Part shown: positions 37,589-45,990 of the stretch, in pieces
How the letters are laid out: each line of letters starts with the position of its first letter
Numbering within the stretch: the first letter of the stretch is position 1
DNA from: a virus
Strand: one strand, 5' to 3'
DNA: 47,624 nt
IMG/VR virus record: IMGVR_UViG_3300018421_005425
Coordinates: 1-47,624 of that record
Position numbers and translations under genes: made by a program
Notes under the pieces: model-generated
Seen by the model: only the letters and a program-made list of their open reading frames with translations
Databases searched by the model: none
What the model was told of the DNA's origin: nothing

Positions 37589-38622
37589 CACGTATTGGCA
37601 TATATGGACTTGGTAATATTGGCAGTGCCCTATACAGTTTACTTGATGAGCATGATGATATAGAAGTACGTGGATATGATCCCAAAGTTGAATCATCAGA
37701 TACTATAGCAGAAGTAAATGACAGTGATGTAATATGGATATGTGTTGATACACCAACAAAATCATGGGGAGATAAAATAGATGATCAGCCTTGTGATTAT
37801 GATTACACAAATTTAAAAACTGTACTTGAAAATATTGACACTGGTGTTCCAGTTATTGTGGGATGTACTGTTAGTCCAGGCACTTGTAGACAATTGGAAT
37901 ATAGTGGCGATTTATTTTATATGCCGTTTTTAATAAGTCAAGGTGACATTTTAGATGGATTAATTAATCCTGATTGTTGGTTTATTGGTGTTCCTGATAA
38001 TACTAGTTCAAGGGTTCCGGAAGAAACAGTGTGGAAAATTAGTAAAAGCAAAGCAAATGTTGGAACCTATGAAGAAGCAGAACTTGCAAAAGTATTATAT
38101 AACAGTTGGATTATACAGAAAATAAACTTTGCGAATTGGGCTGGTGAACTAGCCCATCGTTTAGAACATGCTAATAGTCAAACAGTTATGTCGTGGCTTA
38201 AGTCAAGTGACAAACTAATTACTAGTAGCAGCTATATGACACCTGGTTGGGGAGACGGTGGACCGTGTCATCCACGTGACAATTTAATGATGAGTTGGCT
38301 TGGACAAAAGTTAGGTATGACATATGATCCTGCTGGAAACAATCACCAACAGCGAATAGAGCAAGCAAAAGCTGTCGCAGAGCGTGCTGTTAATACTGGC
38401 TTGCCAATAATCATATTGGGAAAAAGTTATAAAGCTGGTGTTGACAGTGAAATTGGCAGCTACTCTTTGGTTGTTGCTGAATTTATAGAAAAACTAGGCG
38501 GTACTGTTTATTTTGAAGACTATACTAAACCAGGAAACTATTGTTACATACTTGCACATAATAACTGGTATGGTCACACACCAAGTACTACAAGTACAAT
38601 TATAAACCTTTGGAAAGAATAA
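37585..38622 (+). CDS. UDP-sugar/GDP-mannose 6-dehydrogenase family protein
   Basis: The 345-aa protein has an N-terminal NAD-binding GLGNIG at 8-13, a middle 'EEAELAKVLYNSWIIQKINFANWAGEL' helix typical of the family, and the catalytic cysteine C228 in GGPCHPRD. The C-terminal 'ILGKSYKAGVDSEIGSYS' segment matches the third domain. Members oxidise a nucleotide-sugar C6 hydroxyl to the uronic acid in two NAD-dependent steps. The protein is somewhat short compared with the usual 390-450 aa. The TTG start at 37585 is supported by GAGAGGA at 37571-37577 and by a TTGA overlap with the preceding frame. Expected product: a sugar acid donor for the glycosyltransferases in this block. The exact substrate is unknown. 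Confidence 0.8.
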   Translation: MTRIGIYGLGNIGSALYSLLDEHDDIEVRGYDPKVESSDTIAEVNDSDVIWICVDTPTKSWGDKIDDQPCDYDYTNLKTVLENIDTGVPVIVGCTVSPGTCRQLEYSGDLFYMPFLISQGDILDGLINPDCWFIGVPDNTSSRVPEETVWKISKSKANVGTYEEAELAKVLYNSWIIQKINFANWAGELAHRLEHANSQTVMSWLKSSDKLITSSSYMTPGWGDGGPCHPRDNLMMSWLGQKLGMTYDPAGNNHQQRIEQAKAVAERAVNTGLPIIILGKSYKAGVDSEIGSYSLVVAEFIEKLGGTVYFEDYTKPGNYCYILAHNNWYGHTPSTTSTIINLWKE

Positions 38623-39785
38623 TGATTACAAACATTGCATATAACTGTCGTATTTGCGGCGAGAATATTTCCCTAGTAGCGGATCTAGGAGAAATACACA
38701 TTAATGATTTCCCAAAAAAACCACAACACAGTCCTGGCAAGGCACCGCTAGTATTGGATCAGTGTCAAAGCTGTACACTGGTACAACTTAGACATACTGT
38801 TGATCCCGAAATACTTTATGGTGAACATTATTGGTACCAAAGCGGACTTAACCCCAAACTAAAACAAAACCTACTAGACATAGCAGATATAGCAAACAGA
38901 CACTCAGAACCTGGAGACTTGATACTAGATATAGGTGCTAATGACGGAACCTTACTCAGTGGTGTTGACAACAGTAGATATCGTATTGGGTGTGAGCCTG
39001 CTCCTAACTTGCTAGACAAGTTACTGCATCACTGTGATTTAGCAATACCTTCAATGTGGCACCATGATCATATGAATGGTAAAAAGGCTAAAGTAATTAC
39101 TGCTATTGGTATGTTTTATGATATGGACAATCCCAATGAGTTTATTGACAGTGTAAAACATTCGCTGCATACTGATGGTATATTCATTGCACAGTTAATG
39201 ACACTTTCACCTATGTTACGTATGTGTGACTTGGGAAATGTGTGTCATGAACATTTAGAATATTACACATACAAAAGTCTAGTAGAACTTTATGAACGTA
39301 ATGGTTTAGAAATATACCATATTGAGCAAAATGATATACAGGGCGGCAGTTATCAGTTATGGGCTAGACATTTGGATAAAGGTAGTATATACTACCATGA
39401 GGATACTAGCGAATTGAATGAATTCTTTTCTACAGTTAAAACAAATGGTAGACTATTAAAAGCACTGTTACTTGATTTTAAACAGCAAGGCAAAAGCTGT
39501 TATGTTTATGGCGCAAGTACTAAAGGAAATACAATGTTGCAAATATGGGACTTATATGATATCTTTGACGGCGCCGCAGAAATACACAGCGACAAGTTTG
39601 GGCGTTATACAGTTGGAACAGGTATTCCAATTATTCCAGAAGATCAAGCCAGAGAAAAAGCAGATGTTTTCTTTGTACCTAATTTTGGATTTAGAGACTT
39701 GTTTATTGAAAAAGAAAAAGATTGGCTAGCGCAGGGAGGACGTATGGTATTTGCAATGCCTGAAGTAGAGGTAGTTGATGGATAA
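38622..39785 (+). CDS. SAM-dependent sugar C-methyltransferase (NovU/TylCIII-like)
   Basis: The start at 38622 (TAATG overlap) is chosen over an in-frame ATG 12 bases upstream. The layout matches nucleotide-sugar C-methyltransferases: an N-terminal zinc-binding domain with C9-x2-C12 and C48-x2-C51, a SAM-binding LDIGANDGT at 102-110, the family CHEH motif at 208-211, and a C-terminal Rossmann-like domain ('CYVYGASTKGNTMLQIW'). These enzymes add a methyl group to C3 or C5 of dTDP- or UDP-keto-sugars in branched deoxysugar pathways. The 388-aa length fits the family. It implies that a keto-sugar nucleotide is available, although no obvious dTDP-sugar dehydratase is seen in this window. Confidence 0.8.
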   Translation: MITNIAYNCRICGENISLVADLGEIHINDFPKKPQHSPGKAPLVLDQCQSCTLVQLRHTVDPEILYGEHYWYQSGLNPKLKQNLLDIADIANRHSEPGDLILDIGANDGTLLSGVDNSRYRIGCEPAPNLLDKLLHHCDLAIPSMWHHDHMNGKKAKVITAIGMFYDMDNPNEFIDSVKHSLHTDGIFIAQLMTLSPMLRMCDLGNVCHEHLEYYTYKSLVELYERNGLEIYHIEQNDIQGGSYQLWARHLDKGSIYYHEDTSELNEFFSTVKTNGRLLKALLLDFKQQGKSCYVYGASTKGNTMLQIWDLYDIFDGAAEIHSDKFGRYTVGTGIPIIPEDQAREKADVFFVPNFGFRDLFIEKEKDWLAQGGRMVFAMPEVEVVDG

Positions 39786-40527
39786 AATACTTGTTGCTGC
39801 AACACCACGTAGTGGAAGTCATGCGTTTTGTAGTAAACTTGAAGTAGATAACAATCTATACGAATGTATGAATATAGAAGACATGTTACTACCAAGACTA
39901 TATGAGAATGAGCAAATAGATTTTGATATATGTAGTCCAGGGTTTTTACTAGCACTGGACCAACAGTCATGGATAACAGCATGGAATCAAAAGCCTAGAC
40001 TTACTGACCATCATTTTGTATTGCGATTTGACGACAATATGAAAAAATATTTTAGCAATACACAGCCCACTCTTGAAGAATTTACATCTGAGCACCAACG
40101 CCGTTGGCAATGTATTCAACAACTTGATGACTGGGCAGTAAAAGTAATTATGTATCAAGGCATTCCTGATACCATACTGGCAGAAATGGTATCAGAAGCA
40201 GATCGTATTATTGTATTACAACGCAAAGACAGTGTTGAGCAAGCAATTAGTTTAACTAAGAGTACTATGCTACAATTATGGCATAACAAACCTGGCGAAG
40301 TTGTACACGCCAATGCTGGAGAAATTGATTACGGTGTTTTTACTGATAGTTTAAAAGACATATTAGTAAACAACAAGTGGGTTAGCGACCATTTTGATAC
40401 TGAAAAGACTGAGTACCACTATTATGAAGATGTTGACTTTACTGGAAGTATCTATAATAAAAATCAAATCGAAGTTCAATTTGATAGAACACGATGTGAG
40501 GAAATACTTTATGAAATACAACAATAG
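39778..40527 (+). CDS. Sulfotransferase family protein
   Basis: The ATG at 39778 is preferred over a TTG three bases earlier, giving 249 aa and an 8-base overlap with the gene before. The PAPS 5'-phosphosulfate loop is visible as 'AATPRSGSHAFCSKL' (PRSGSH at 10-15). A 3'-phosphate-binding segment is suggested by 'IIVLQRKDSVEQAIS' near residue 145, with the Arg and Ser in the usual relation. Such enzymes move sulfate from PAPS to a sugar, protein or small-molecule hydroxyl. It has no membrane segment. It is followed by a second, different sulfotransferase-like gene. Confidence 0.68.
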   Translation: MDKILVAATPRSGSHAFCSKLEVDNNLYECMNIEDMLLPRLYENEQIDFDICSPGFLLALDQQSWITAWNQKPRLTDHHFVLRFDDNMKKYFSNTQPTLEEFTSEHQRRWQCIQQLDDWAVKVIMYQGIPDTILAEMVSEADRIIVLQRKDSVEQAISLTKSTMLQLWHNKPGEVVHANAGEIDYGVFTDSLKDILVNNKWVSDHFDTEKTEYHYYEDVDFTGSIYNKNQIEVQFDRTRCEEILYEIQQ

Positions 40528-41125
40528 TCTTGATCCACAGACTGTAATTAAGCATGTAGTAGACATGGCAATGTGGGAAGATCGCATATGGGTTAATCAT
40601 GTGCAGCGATTGTTTTTTATTCCGATCTGGAGGAATGCAAACACACAGTTTATGCATGTTGCAGATCAATATGAGTTTACACTTGATTTAAATCCAGATG
40701 TTTCTGAATATACTGGATTTGTATTTGTAAGACATCCGTATAACAGAATAGCTGGGCAATACTGGCGTGCTATGGAAAATCAAGGCTGGACGCTGGAATC
40801 AATTACAGAAAAAATGATCAATGGACAAGTTGAAGATCCACATTTTAATACACAATGTAGTTTCATAACACCCTGGCCTGATCCCAAATATTATATAAAT
40901 TTAGATAATATACAACACTGTGGGCATCCCACAATCGACAGTATCGTTGACACAATAATATCCCAAAAGACTAAAAAAATAAGTGCTCTTAAAAATAATA
41001 GCATAGATGATTACATCATAAGTAGTATTGAGATACAACAACTAATTCAAAATTATTTTTCAGATGATTTTAAAATGTTTCTCAAACACTTCCCAGACGA
41101 ACATAAACTAATGGACAAAATATGA
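40511..41125 (+). CDS. Sulfotransferase-2-like protein
   Basis: The frame opens at 40394, but those 39 codons lie inside the previous gene. The ATG at 40511 has TGAGGAAA just upstream and begins a 204-aa protein. 'FFIPIWRNANTQFMHV' (about 35-50) fits the 5'-phosphosulfate loop of carbohydrate sulfotransferases, with Arg where Lys is usual. 'GFVFVRHPYNRIAGQYWR' (about 69-86) fits the 3'-phosphate-binding segment. It is shorter than most family members. It is diverged from the preceding sulfotransferase rather than a simple duplicate. Expected role: adding sulfate to a glycan. If the K-to-R change disables it, it could be non-catalytic. Confidence 0.62.
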   Translation: MKYNNSLDPQTVIKHVVDMAMWEDRIWVNHVQRLFFIPIWRNANTQFMHVADQYEFTLDLNPDVSEYTGFVFVRHPYNRIAGQYWRAMENQGWTLESITEKMINGQVEDPHFNTQCSFITPWPDPKYYINLDNIQHCGHPTIDSIVDTIISQKTKKISALKNNSIDDYIISSIEIQQLIQNYFSDDFKMFLKHFPDEHKLMDKI

Positions 41126-41835
41126 CATTTAGAAAATGGTTTAACAATTTTATTATAGAGCATGACTTTTCAGAATTATATTCAGTAGAAAAAAGTGATT
41201 ATTTTCGTGGTATTACACAAGATGTTGACTACTGGAAAATACATCTTGACATGCTTGATGCATACGGCATTGACCAAGCTGATCCAGATATTAGTATCTG
41301 TGATATTGGTGTATGGTTTGGTATTTGGCCCTATGCATTAAAGGAGTATGGGTTTACTAATGTACATACTACGGAGTGTGAACAACACAGCATAAGCAAG
41401 CAAGATAGTTTTGCAGTACTACATCCAAAATTTAATATTACGCCACAAGAGCTACACATAAAACCTAGAGAGACATTTAAACTTCCAGGCGGAAAACATG
41501 ACTTGATTACAATTATGAAAAGTAACGTGTTCTGGAAAACAAATGAAGTAATCCATTATAATGGTGTTGATGTGGACACTAGCTGGCAGGTTACTGGTAA
41601 AGATGATGCAGTACATACATTTTTTACACTGTACGATGTTGCAGACTGGGAATTTTTTATCAAGAACATTCGTGAATGCTTAAAACCTGGCGGTAAGGCT
41701 TTAATAAATCCTGAGCCTTGGTGTTACGATAGAATTGAAGCACTAGAAGAAACAAAAATGTTTTTAGAACAATATAAACAAAAAACAGTTGATTACGGAG
41801 ATCAACTAAGCAACTTTTTAGTAATTGAATCATGA
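41122..41835 (+). CDS. Class I SAM-dependent methyltransferase
   Basis: The 237-aa protein has motif I as 'ICDIGVWFGIWP' (about 59-70) and an acidic residue ending the second strand ('VHTTECEQH'). A later 'IRECLKPGGKALINPEP' segment is typical of the class I methyltransferase fold. The glycine-rich loop departs from the usual GxGxG (G-V-W-F-G), as in some sugar and small-molecule methyltransferases. ATGA overlaps join it to both neighbours. A sugar O-methyl or sugar-acid modification would fit the context; the substrate is unknown. Confidence 0.68.
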   Translation: MTFRKWFNNFIIEHDFSELYSVEKSDYFRGITQDVDYWKIHLDMLDAYGIDQADPDISICDIGVWFGIWPYALKEYGFTNVHTTECEQHSISKQDSFAVLHPKFNITPQELHIKPRETFKLPGGKHDLITIMKSNVFWKTNEVIHYNGVDVDTSWQVTGKDDAVHTFFTLYDVADWEFFIKNIRECLKPGGKALINPEPWCYDRIEALEETKMFLEQYKQKTVDYGDQLSNFLVIES

Positions 41836-42725
41836 CATATTATATTGCAGGAAATCGTGGGTTAGTCGGTAAGCACTACATGGAGTTACACCCAGATGCA
41901 CGTGGTGGTAATACTAGTATTACAGATTATTCGCATTATTTGAGTACATGGACACACATGGTAAGCGATACAAAACCAACCCATGTTGTTATTAATGCTG
42001 CAACAGTCGGCGGTCTACAAGAAGATTTGGATCGCAGTTTTGAACTACTAATGCGTAACTTAGACATACAAAATAATTTGTTTAAAGCCTGTGCAGAAAT
42101 GGGAGTACAGCGAGTATTGTTACAAGGCAGTACATGCAGTTATCCTGAACATGGCCCACAACCGTTTATGGAACAACAACTAATGGATGGAAAGCCATTT
42201 GACGGTTATATGACAACTGCATTGCCTAAACTGGTAGGCATGTATCAGTGTCGTGCTAGTAACGACAAACGTGGCACTAAATGGCGCACAGCTATTTGTA
42301 CTAACATGTTTGGTCCTGGAGATAGAACTGGAGAACACGCTCATGTGATTGGCGCACTAATGCAAAAGTTTGTTGACGCTGTTAAAAACGATCATACTGA
42401 AATAGAAATATGGGGCAGTGGAAATCAAAGTAGAGACATACTTTATATCAAAGATGCAGTACGTGCTATGGACTTAACATTAAACAACGATATGTTTGAC
42501 ACAGTTAACATTGCTAGTGGAGTTGAAATTACAATACGTGAACTTGCTGAAACGCTTGCTAGTATAAGTGGTTTTACTGGACGTCTTTGGTATAATACTG
42601 ACAGGCCCGAGGGTATCAAAAACCGTTCTATTAGTAATAGTAGATTACAACAGCTAGGCTGGCAACCAGAATACACTGTACAAGAAGCCCTAGCAGAAAC
42701 ATATGAATGGTATTATAACTTATGA
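41832..42725 (+). CDS. GDP-L-fucose synthase-like SDR epimerase/reductase with altered YxxxK motif
   Basis: The 297-aa protein has an N-terminal NAD(P)-binding GNRGLVG (7-13), 'NAATVGG' and 'LLQGSTCSYP', which match GDP-fucose synthases (Fcl/WcaG). It also has a family-like C-terminal 'RDILYIKDAVRAM' and 'LGWQPEYTVQEAL'. The segment that normally reads YxxxK reads T129-A-L-P-K133 instead, with a Tyr three residues earlier at 126. Either the active-site loop is rearranged or the enzyme has lost normal catalysis. The usual role is conversion of GDP-4-keto-6-deoxymannose to GDP-L-fucose. No GDP-mannose dehydratase is in this window; the host or another phage region might supply it. Confidence 0.75.
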   Translation: MTYYIAGNRGLVGKHYMELHPDARGGNTSITDYSHYLSTWTHMVSDTKPTHVVINAATVGGLQEDLDRSFELLMRNLDIQNNLFKACAEMGVQRVLLQGSTCSYPEHGPQPFMEQQLMDGKPFDGYMTTALPKLVGMYQCRASNDKRGTKWRTAICTNMFGPGDRTGEHAHVIGALMQKFVDAVKNDHTEIEIWGSGNQSRDILYIKDAVRAMDLTLNNDMFDTVNIASGVEITIRELAETLASISGFTGRLWYNTDRPEGIKNRSISNSRLQQLGWQPEYTVQEALAETYEWYYNL

Positions 42726-43678
42726 AAATACTGGTAATTGGATGTAGTTATAGTGCTGGAATAGAAGAAACATGGGAACCTGAAATACCGTGTCACTGGA
42801 AAAATACTTGGTCATATTTGTTACAACAAAAACTTGATTGTGAGATTATTAATCTTGCACTTAGCGGTAGTGACATATATGTATCCAATATGTTATTACG
42901 TGAGGGTGTGGAAAGATATAATCCTGATTTAGTTTTGTTTCAAATTACCACAGGCGGAAGGCATAGTTTAACTTCTTTTACATATGGAGACTTGACTCAT
43001 TATTGGCCCATTAAACAAGTTGCAGAAAATTACCATATTATTGATCGCCGTCGAGAAGATCTGATCTTCAATGAAGAATATATATACAGTATAGGTGTTG
43101 GTAGTTATATAGAGCCAGTCACTTTTGGAATTAATACTGATTGGCATAGAAAAGCAGTTCAAGGGAAACGAGTTATTACATCAGATGACGGATGCGACGA
43201 ATGGTGGCCTAATGGCTATTATGACAAGCGAATGTTATCAGAGTTGGTGTCAGCATTAATGCCTGATGGAAAAAATGAATTAGAATTCTATGAATCAGTA
43301 CCAGAATATGCTCGGGATATTTTTCAATCAATAGGTTCGTATAAAGGCAAAGTGGCTGAATTGCAAACTATATGTAACAGAAAAACCTATGCTAGTGTTA
43401 TTGAATCTGCAAAATATTATTGCGAAAGGCGAAAGATACCCAGCATGTTTTTTGATTGGTTACCAACTTACAAAAGCATCAAGACTGATGCAGTATTAAC
43501 AAATGACTTTATTTTGCATATAGATCCTGGTATAGTTGAATTTAATGTTTATTCTTCAATACCACAGGCAGAACTGTATGCCTTGGATCCTTCATTGCAT
43601 TATGACAAACAAGGAAATCAATTAGTAGCAGATTTGGTATATAATAAACTTCAGGAGAAAAACTATGTTAACGCCTAA
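42722..43678 (+). CDS. SGNH/GDSL-type hydrolase
   Basis: The 318-aa protein starts 'MKILVIGCSYSAG', where S9 fits the nucleophile of SGNH block I. 'NLALSGSDI' (about 44-52) fits block II. The C-terminal D289-x3-H293 in 'LDPSLHYDKQGNQLVADL' fits the block V catalytic Asp-His pair. SGNH enzymes remove or move acyl groups, often acetyl groups on polysaccharides. No signal peptide is visible, so it acts in the cytoplasm or in the virion. It is coupled by ATGA to the SDR gene before and overlaps the aminotransferase gene by 14 bases, which favours a role in glycan acylation or deacylation. Confidence 0.72.
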   Translation: MKILVIGCSYSAGIEETWEPEIPCHWKNTWSYLLQQKLDCEIINLALSGSDIYVSNMLLREGVERYNPDLVLFQITTGGRHSLTSFTYGDLTHYWPIKQVAENYHIIDRRREDLIFNEEYIYSIGVGSYIEPVTFGINTDWHRKAVQGKRVITSDDGCDEWWPNGYYDKRMLSELVSALMPDGKNELEFYESVPEYARDIFQSIGSYKGKVAELQTICNRKTYASVIESAKYYCERRKIPSMFFDWLPTYKSIKTDAVLTNDFILHIDPGIVEFNVYSSIPQAELYALDPSLHYDKQGNQLVADLVYNKLQEKNYVNA

Positions 43679-44732
43679 CAGTCATATGAATCCAGTGTAT
43701 GAACTAGAAGAACGCAACAGTGTTAAAGAATATATTGACAGCGGCGGCTGGATTATGGAACATACAAAAACCAGAGAAATGGAGAAAATGATTTGTGACT
43801 ATACAGGTGCACAACATGCTCACATGGTACCCAGTGCTACTATGGGCCTATTGCTTTGTAGTATGCTAAGTGATATAAAACCAGGCGAACAGTTTGATTG
43901 TCCAGCATACACTCAGGCAGCAACCGCAAATGGTGCTATACTTATGGGAGGTGTACCAAATTTTATTGACGTTGACCCTGTGAGTTATACATTAAACTTT
44001 CAACAGGTAAAAAACCGAGTTGTATATGTTAGTAGTATTAATGGAAGAACACCAAAAAATTATCAGCATGAAATTACCAAGCTAAGGGAACGTGGACATT
44101 TTGTTATTGAAGATGCAGCACAAGCACTAGGTAGCTGGCACAGAGACAAACACATAGGCACAATGGGAGATGTAGGAGTGTTTAGTTTTGGTGCTCCTAA
44201 AATTATTACAACAGGCCAAGGCGGTTGTATTATTACTAATAGCGATGAACTAAGCAAACGTATACATGCCATCAAAAATTTTGGACGCACTGTGGGGGTG
44301 GGAGAAGTTTACAACATAATGGGCATGAACTTTAAGTTTACAGACCTCCAAGCCAGTTTTGGTATTGAGCAAATGCGTAAATTACCTCAAGTAGTTGAAC
44401 GCAAAAAAGAAATATACACAGCATACAGAAGACTGTTGTCAGATGTTGGTGAATTTGTAGATACAGACATTGAACAAGCAACACCTACATATCCTGAAAT
44501 ACTTATAGATCGCAGAGATGAACTAGCTGAACATTTACGTAATATGCATATTGGATGCAGGGCAGTGTATTATAGTTTATGCAGTCAACCATTTCATAAA
44601 CAATGGGCCACTTCAACTCCAGTAACTGATTATATTGGTGCTAGAGGATTGCAATTGCCAGCACAAGCAGATTTGCTAGACTACAATATAATAGAGATTT
44701 GTAGGGTTATCAAGGATTTTTTAAATGGGTGA
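43665..44732 (+). CDS. DegT/DnrJ/EryC1-type PLP-dependent sugar aminotransferase
   Basis: The 355-aa protein shows the family order: a PLP-phosphate region ('SATMGLLLC'), 'DCPAYTQAATANGAILMGG', the cofactor-stacking D150 in 'VIEDAAQALGSW', and the Schiff-base lysine K179 in 'SFGAPKIITTGQGG'. 'MNFKFTDLQASFGIEQM' is also typical. Members transfer an amino group from Glu or Gln to a keto-sugar nucleotide, giving aminodeoxysugars such as perosamine. AGGAG lies about 9 bases before the ATG. With the dehydrogenase and C-methyltransferase it points to a modified amino sugar. Confidence 0.85.
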   Translation: MLTPNSHMNPVYELEERNSVKEYIDSGGWIMEHTKTREMEKMICDYTGAQHAHMVPSATMGLLLCSMLSDIKPGEQFDCPAYTQAATANGAILMGGVPNFIDVDPVSYTLNFQQVKNRVVYVSSINGRTPKNYQHEITKLRERGHFVIEDAAQALGSWHRDKHIGTMGDVGVFSFGAPKIITTGQGGCIITNSDELSKRIHAIKNFGRTVGVGEVYNIMGMNFKFTDLQASFGIEQMRKLPQVVERKKEIYTAYRRLLSDVGEFVDTDIEQATPTYPEILIDRRDELAEHLRNMHIGCRAVYYSLCSQPFHKQWATSTPVTDYIGARGLQLPAQADLLDYNIIEICRVIKDFLNG

Positions 44733-45990
44733 AATAGAACAGTTATTAACAGAACAAACTGAGATCTATGTTAAAAATAATATTGATAGATTTACTATAA
44801 TAATTACTGGACAACCAAGATTTGTAGGAAACAGAAATTGGGTTGATAATGCGGTTGGTTTTTATCGTGACACCAAAGAGCAATATCCTGATATTCCCAT
44901 GGACATATTCTTTGTTGCTTGGAGTTATGATGTTGTTAATACCAATTGGGTTGATCCAAATGAATATAACATACGGCAAACTGGCTTTGCTACTAAAGAA
45001 TATCGACTTAAAACTTTTGATCCAAACAGGGCTGAAAATGTTTTTGGTAAGATAGTTGAATTACGAGATGACGAAAGACGATCTTATGGTAAAATTGGTG
45101 CCAAGATTGGCGAATTTGAAAATTATATGAGAAAAGCGTTTCATTTTGCAGACTCGTTAGTCTTTTGTTGGTATGACCCGTATATTGAATATATGCTTCT
45201 TGACAATGCATTTAGTGAAAAAATCGGCGAAGATGTCTGGGCACCATACGGATATACTTGGCAAATGCAGAATTTTATAATGAAACGAGTATACGAAGGC
45301 AGTAGAGAATATTTTGACAAAACTGTAACTGATAACACGTTAATTTACAAAACAAGATATGACGTAGGCTATCCAAATTATAAATGGAATCGTGAACATA
45401 ATGAAAATTTAGGTAATGTTGCTACAATTTTACATCAATTTCAATATGACCACCAGGTAAGACCAGAGCGTCCTGAATTTTGGAAGCGTACTTCTCATTA
45501 TCGTGGTGTTAGTTTAAGTCCAATGGTAATAATACAACAATATCCAGTTCAAATTATTCGTGGATCAATAGTATCAAGTGACTATACATATGCATTAGAT
45601 AAGCAAGGGTTTATAGATTATGCAACAAAATACTGGGACTGGGCATTTGAAAAATACAATAGAATAAATGTAACACAAGCACTTTTTAAAGACCGAGCTG
45701 AAATATGGGGCTCCCCTGAAGTACACAATTTTAAAACTAAGCCCGAAGCAGCAACTAATGCGTTTTTTGTTGACAGTAATTTTACTATCTCATCGTTACA
45801 CCAACCGTATTTGTGGACAAATAACTTTAACGATTATGCTCGTCCTGTTGTAGATTTGTATAGATACATGTACCAAGATGATTGGGATTTGCACAGATTT
45901 AGATTTTATCATTATCCCAAGGACATTATTGACGAACTTTTTATCATTGATAATGACGTTGTTGAGCTAAGTTATTATATACCTGAATAA
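44725..45990 (+). CDS. Glycosyltransferase-like protein (GQPR/WavE-like)
   Basis: The 421-aa protein begins with 'RFTIIITGQPRFVGNRNW' and 'MDIFFVAWSYD'. These resemble the donor-side start of WavE-like and related surface-polysaccharide transferases ('xxGQPR' followed by a DxFFxxW strand). A mid-protein 'LIYKTRYDVGYP' segment resembles the 'KxRxD' metal-site strand of that group. It is the last plus-strand gene. The start overlaps the aminotransferase by 8 bases. The 3' end overlaps the converging minus-strand gene by 47 bases. Assignment is by pattern only and could be wrong. Confidence 0.5.
   Translation: MGEIEQLLTEQTEIYVKNNIDRFTIIITGQPRFVGNRNWVDNAVGFYRDTKEQYPDIPMDIFFVAWSYDVVNTNWVDPNEYNIRQTGFATKEYRLKTFDPNRAENVFGKIVELRDDERRSYGKIGAKIGEFENYMRKAFHFADSLVFCWYDPYIEYMLLDNAFSEKIGEDVWAPYGYTWQMQNFIMKRVYEGSREYFDKTVTDNTLIYKTRYDVGYPNYKWNREHNENLGNVATILHQFQYDHQVRPERPEFWKRTSHYRGVSLSPMVIIQQYPVQIIRGSIVSSDYTYALDKQGFIDYATKYWDWAFEKYNRINVTQALFKDRAEIWGSPEVHNFKTKPEAATNAFFVDSNFTISSLHQPYLWTNNFNDYARPVVDLYRYMYQDDWDLHRFRFYHYPKDIIDELFIIDNDVVELSYYIPE

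Noticed and set aside
37585-37620. TTGACA at the start of the dehydrogenase gene as a promoter
   Set aside because: It forms the start codon context. The nearest -10-like sequence is about 23 bases away, too far for sigma70.
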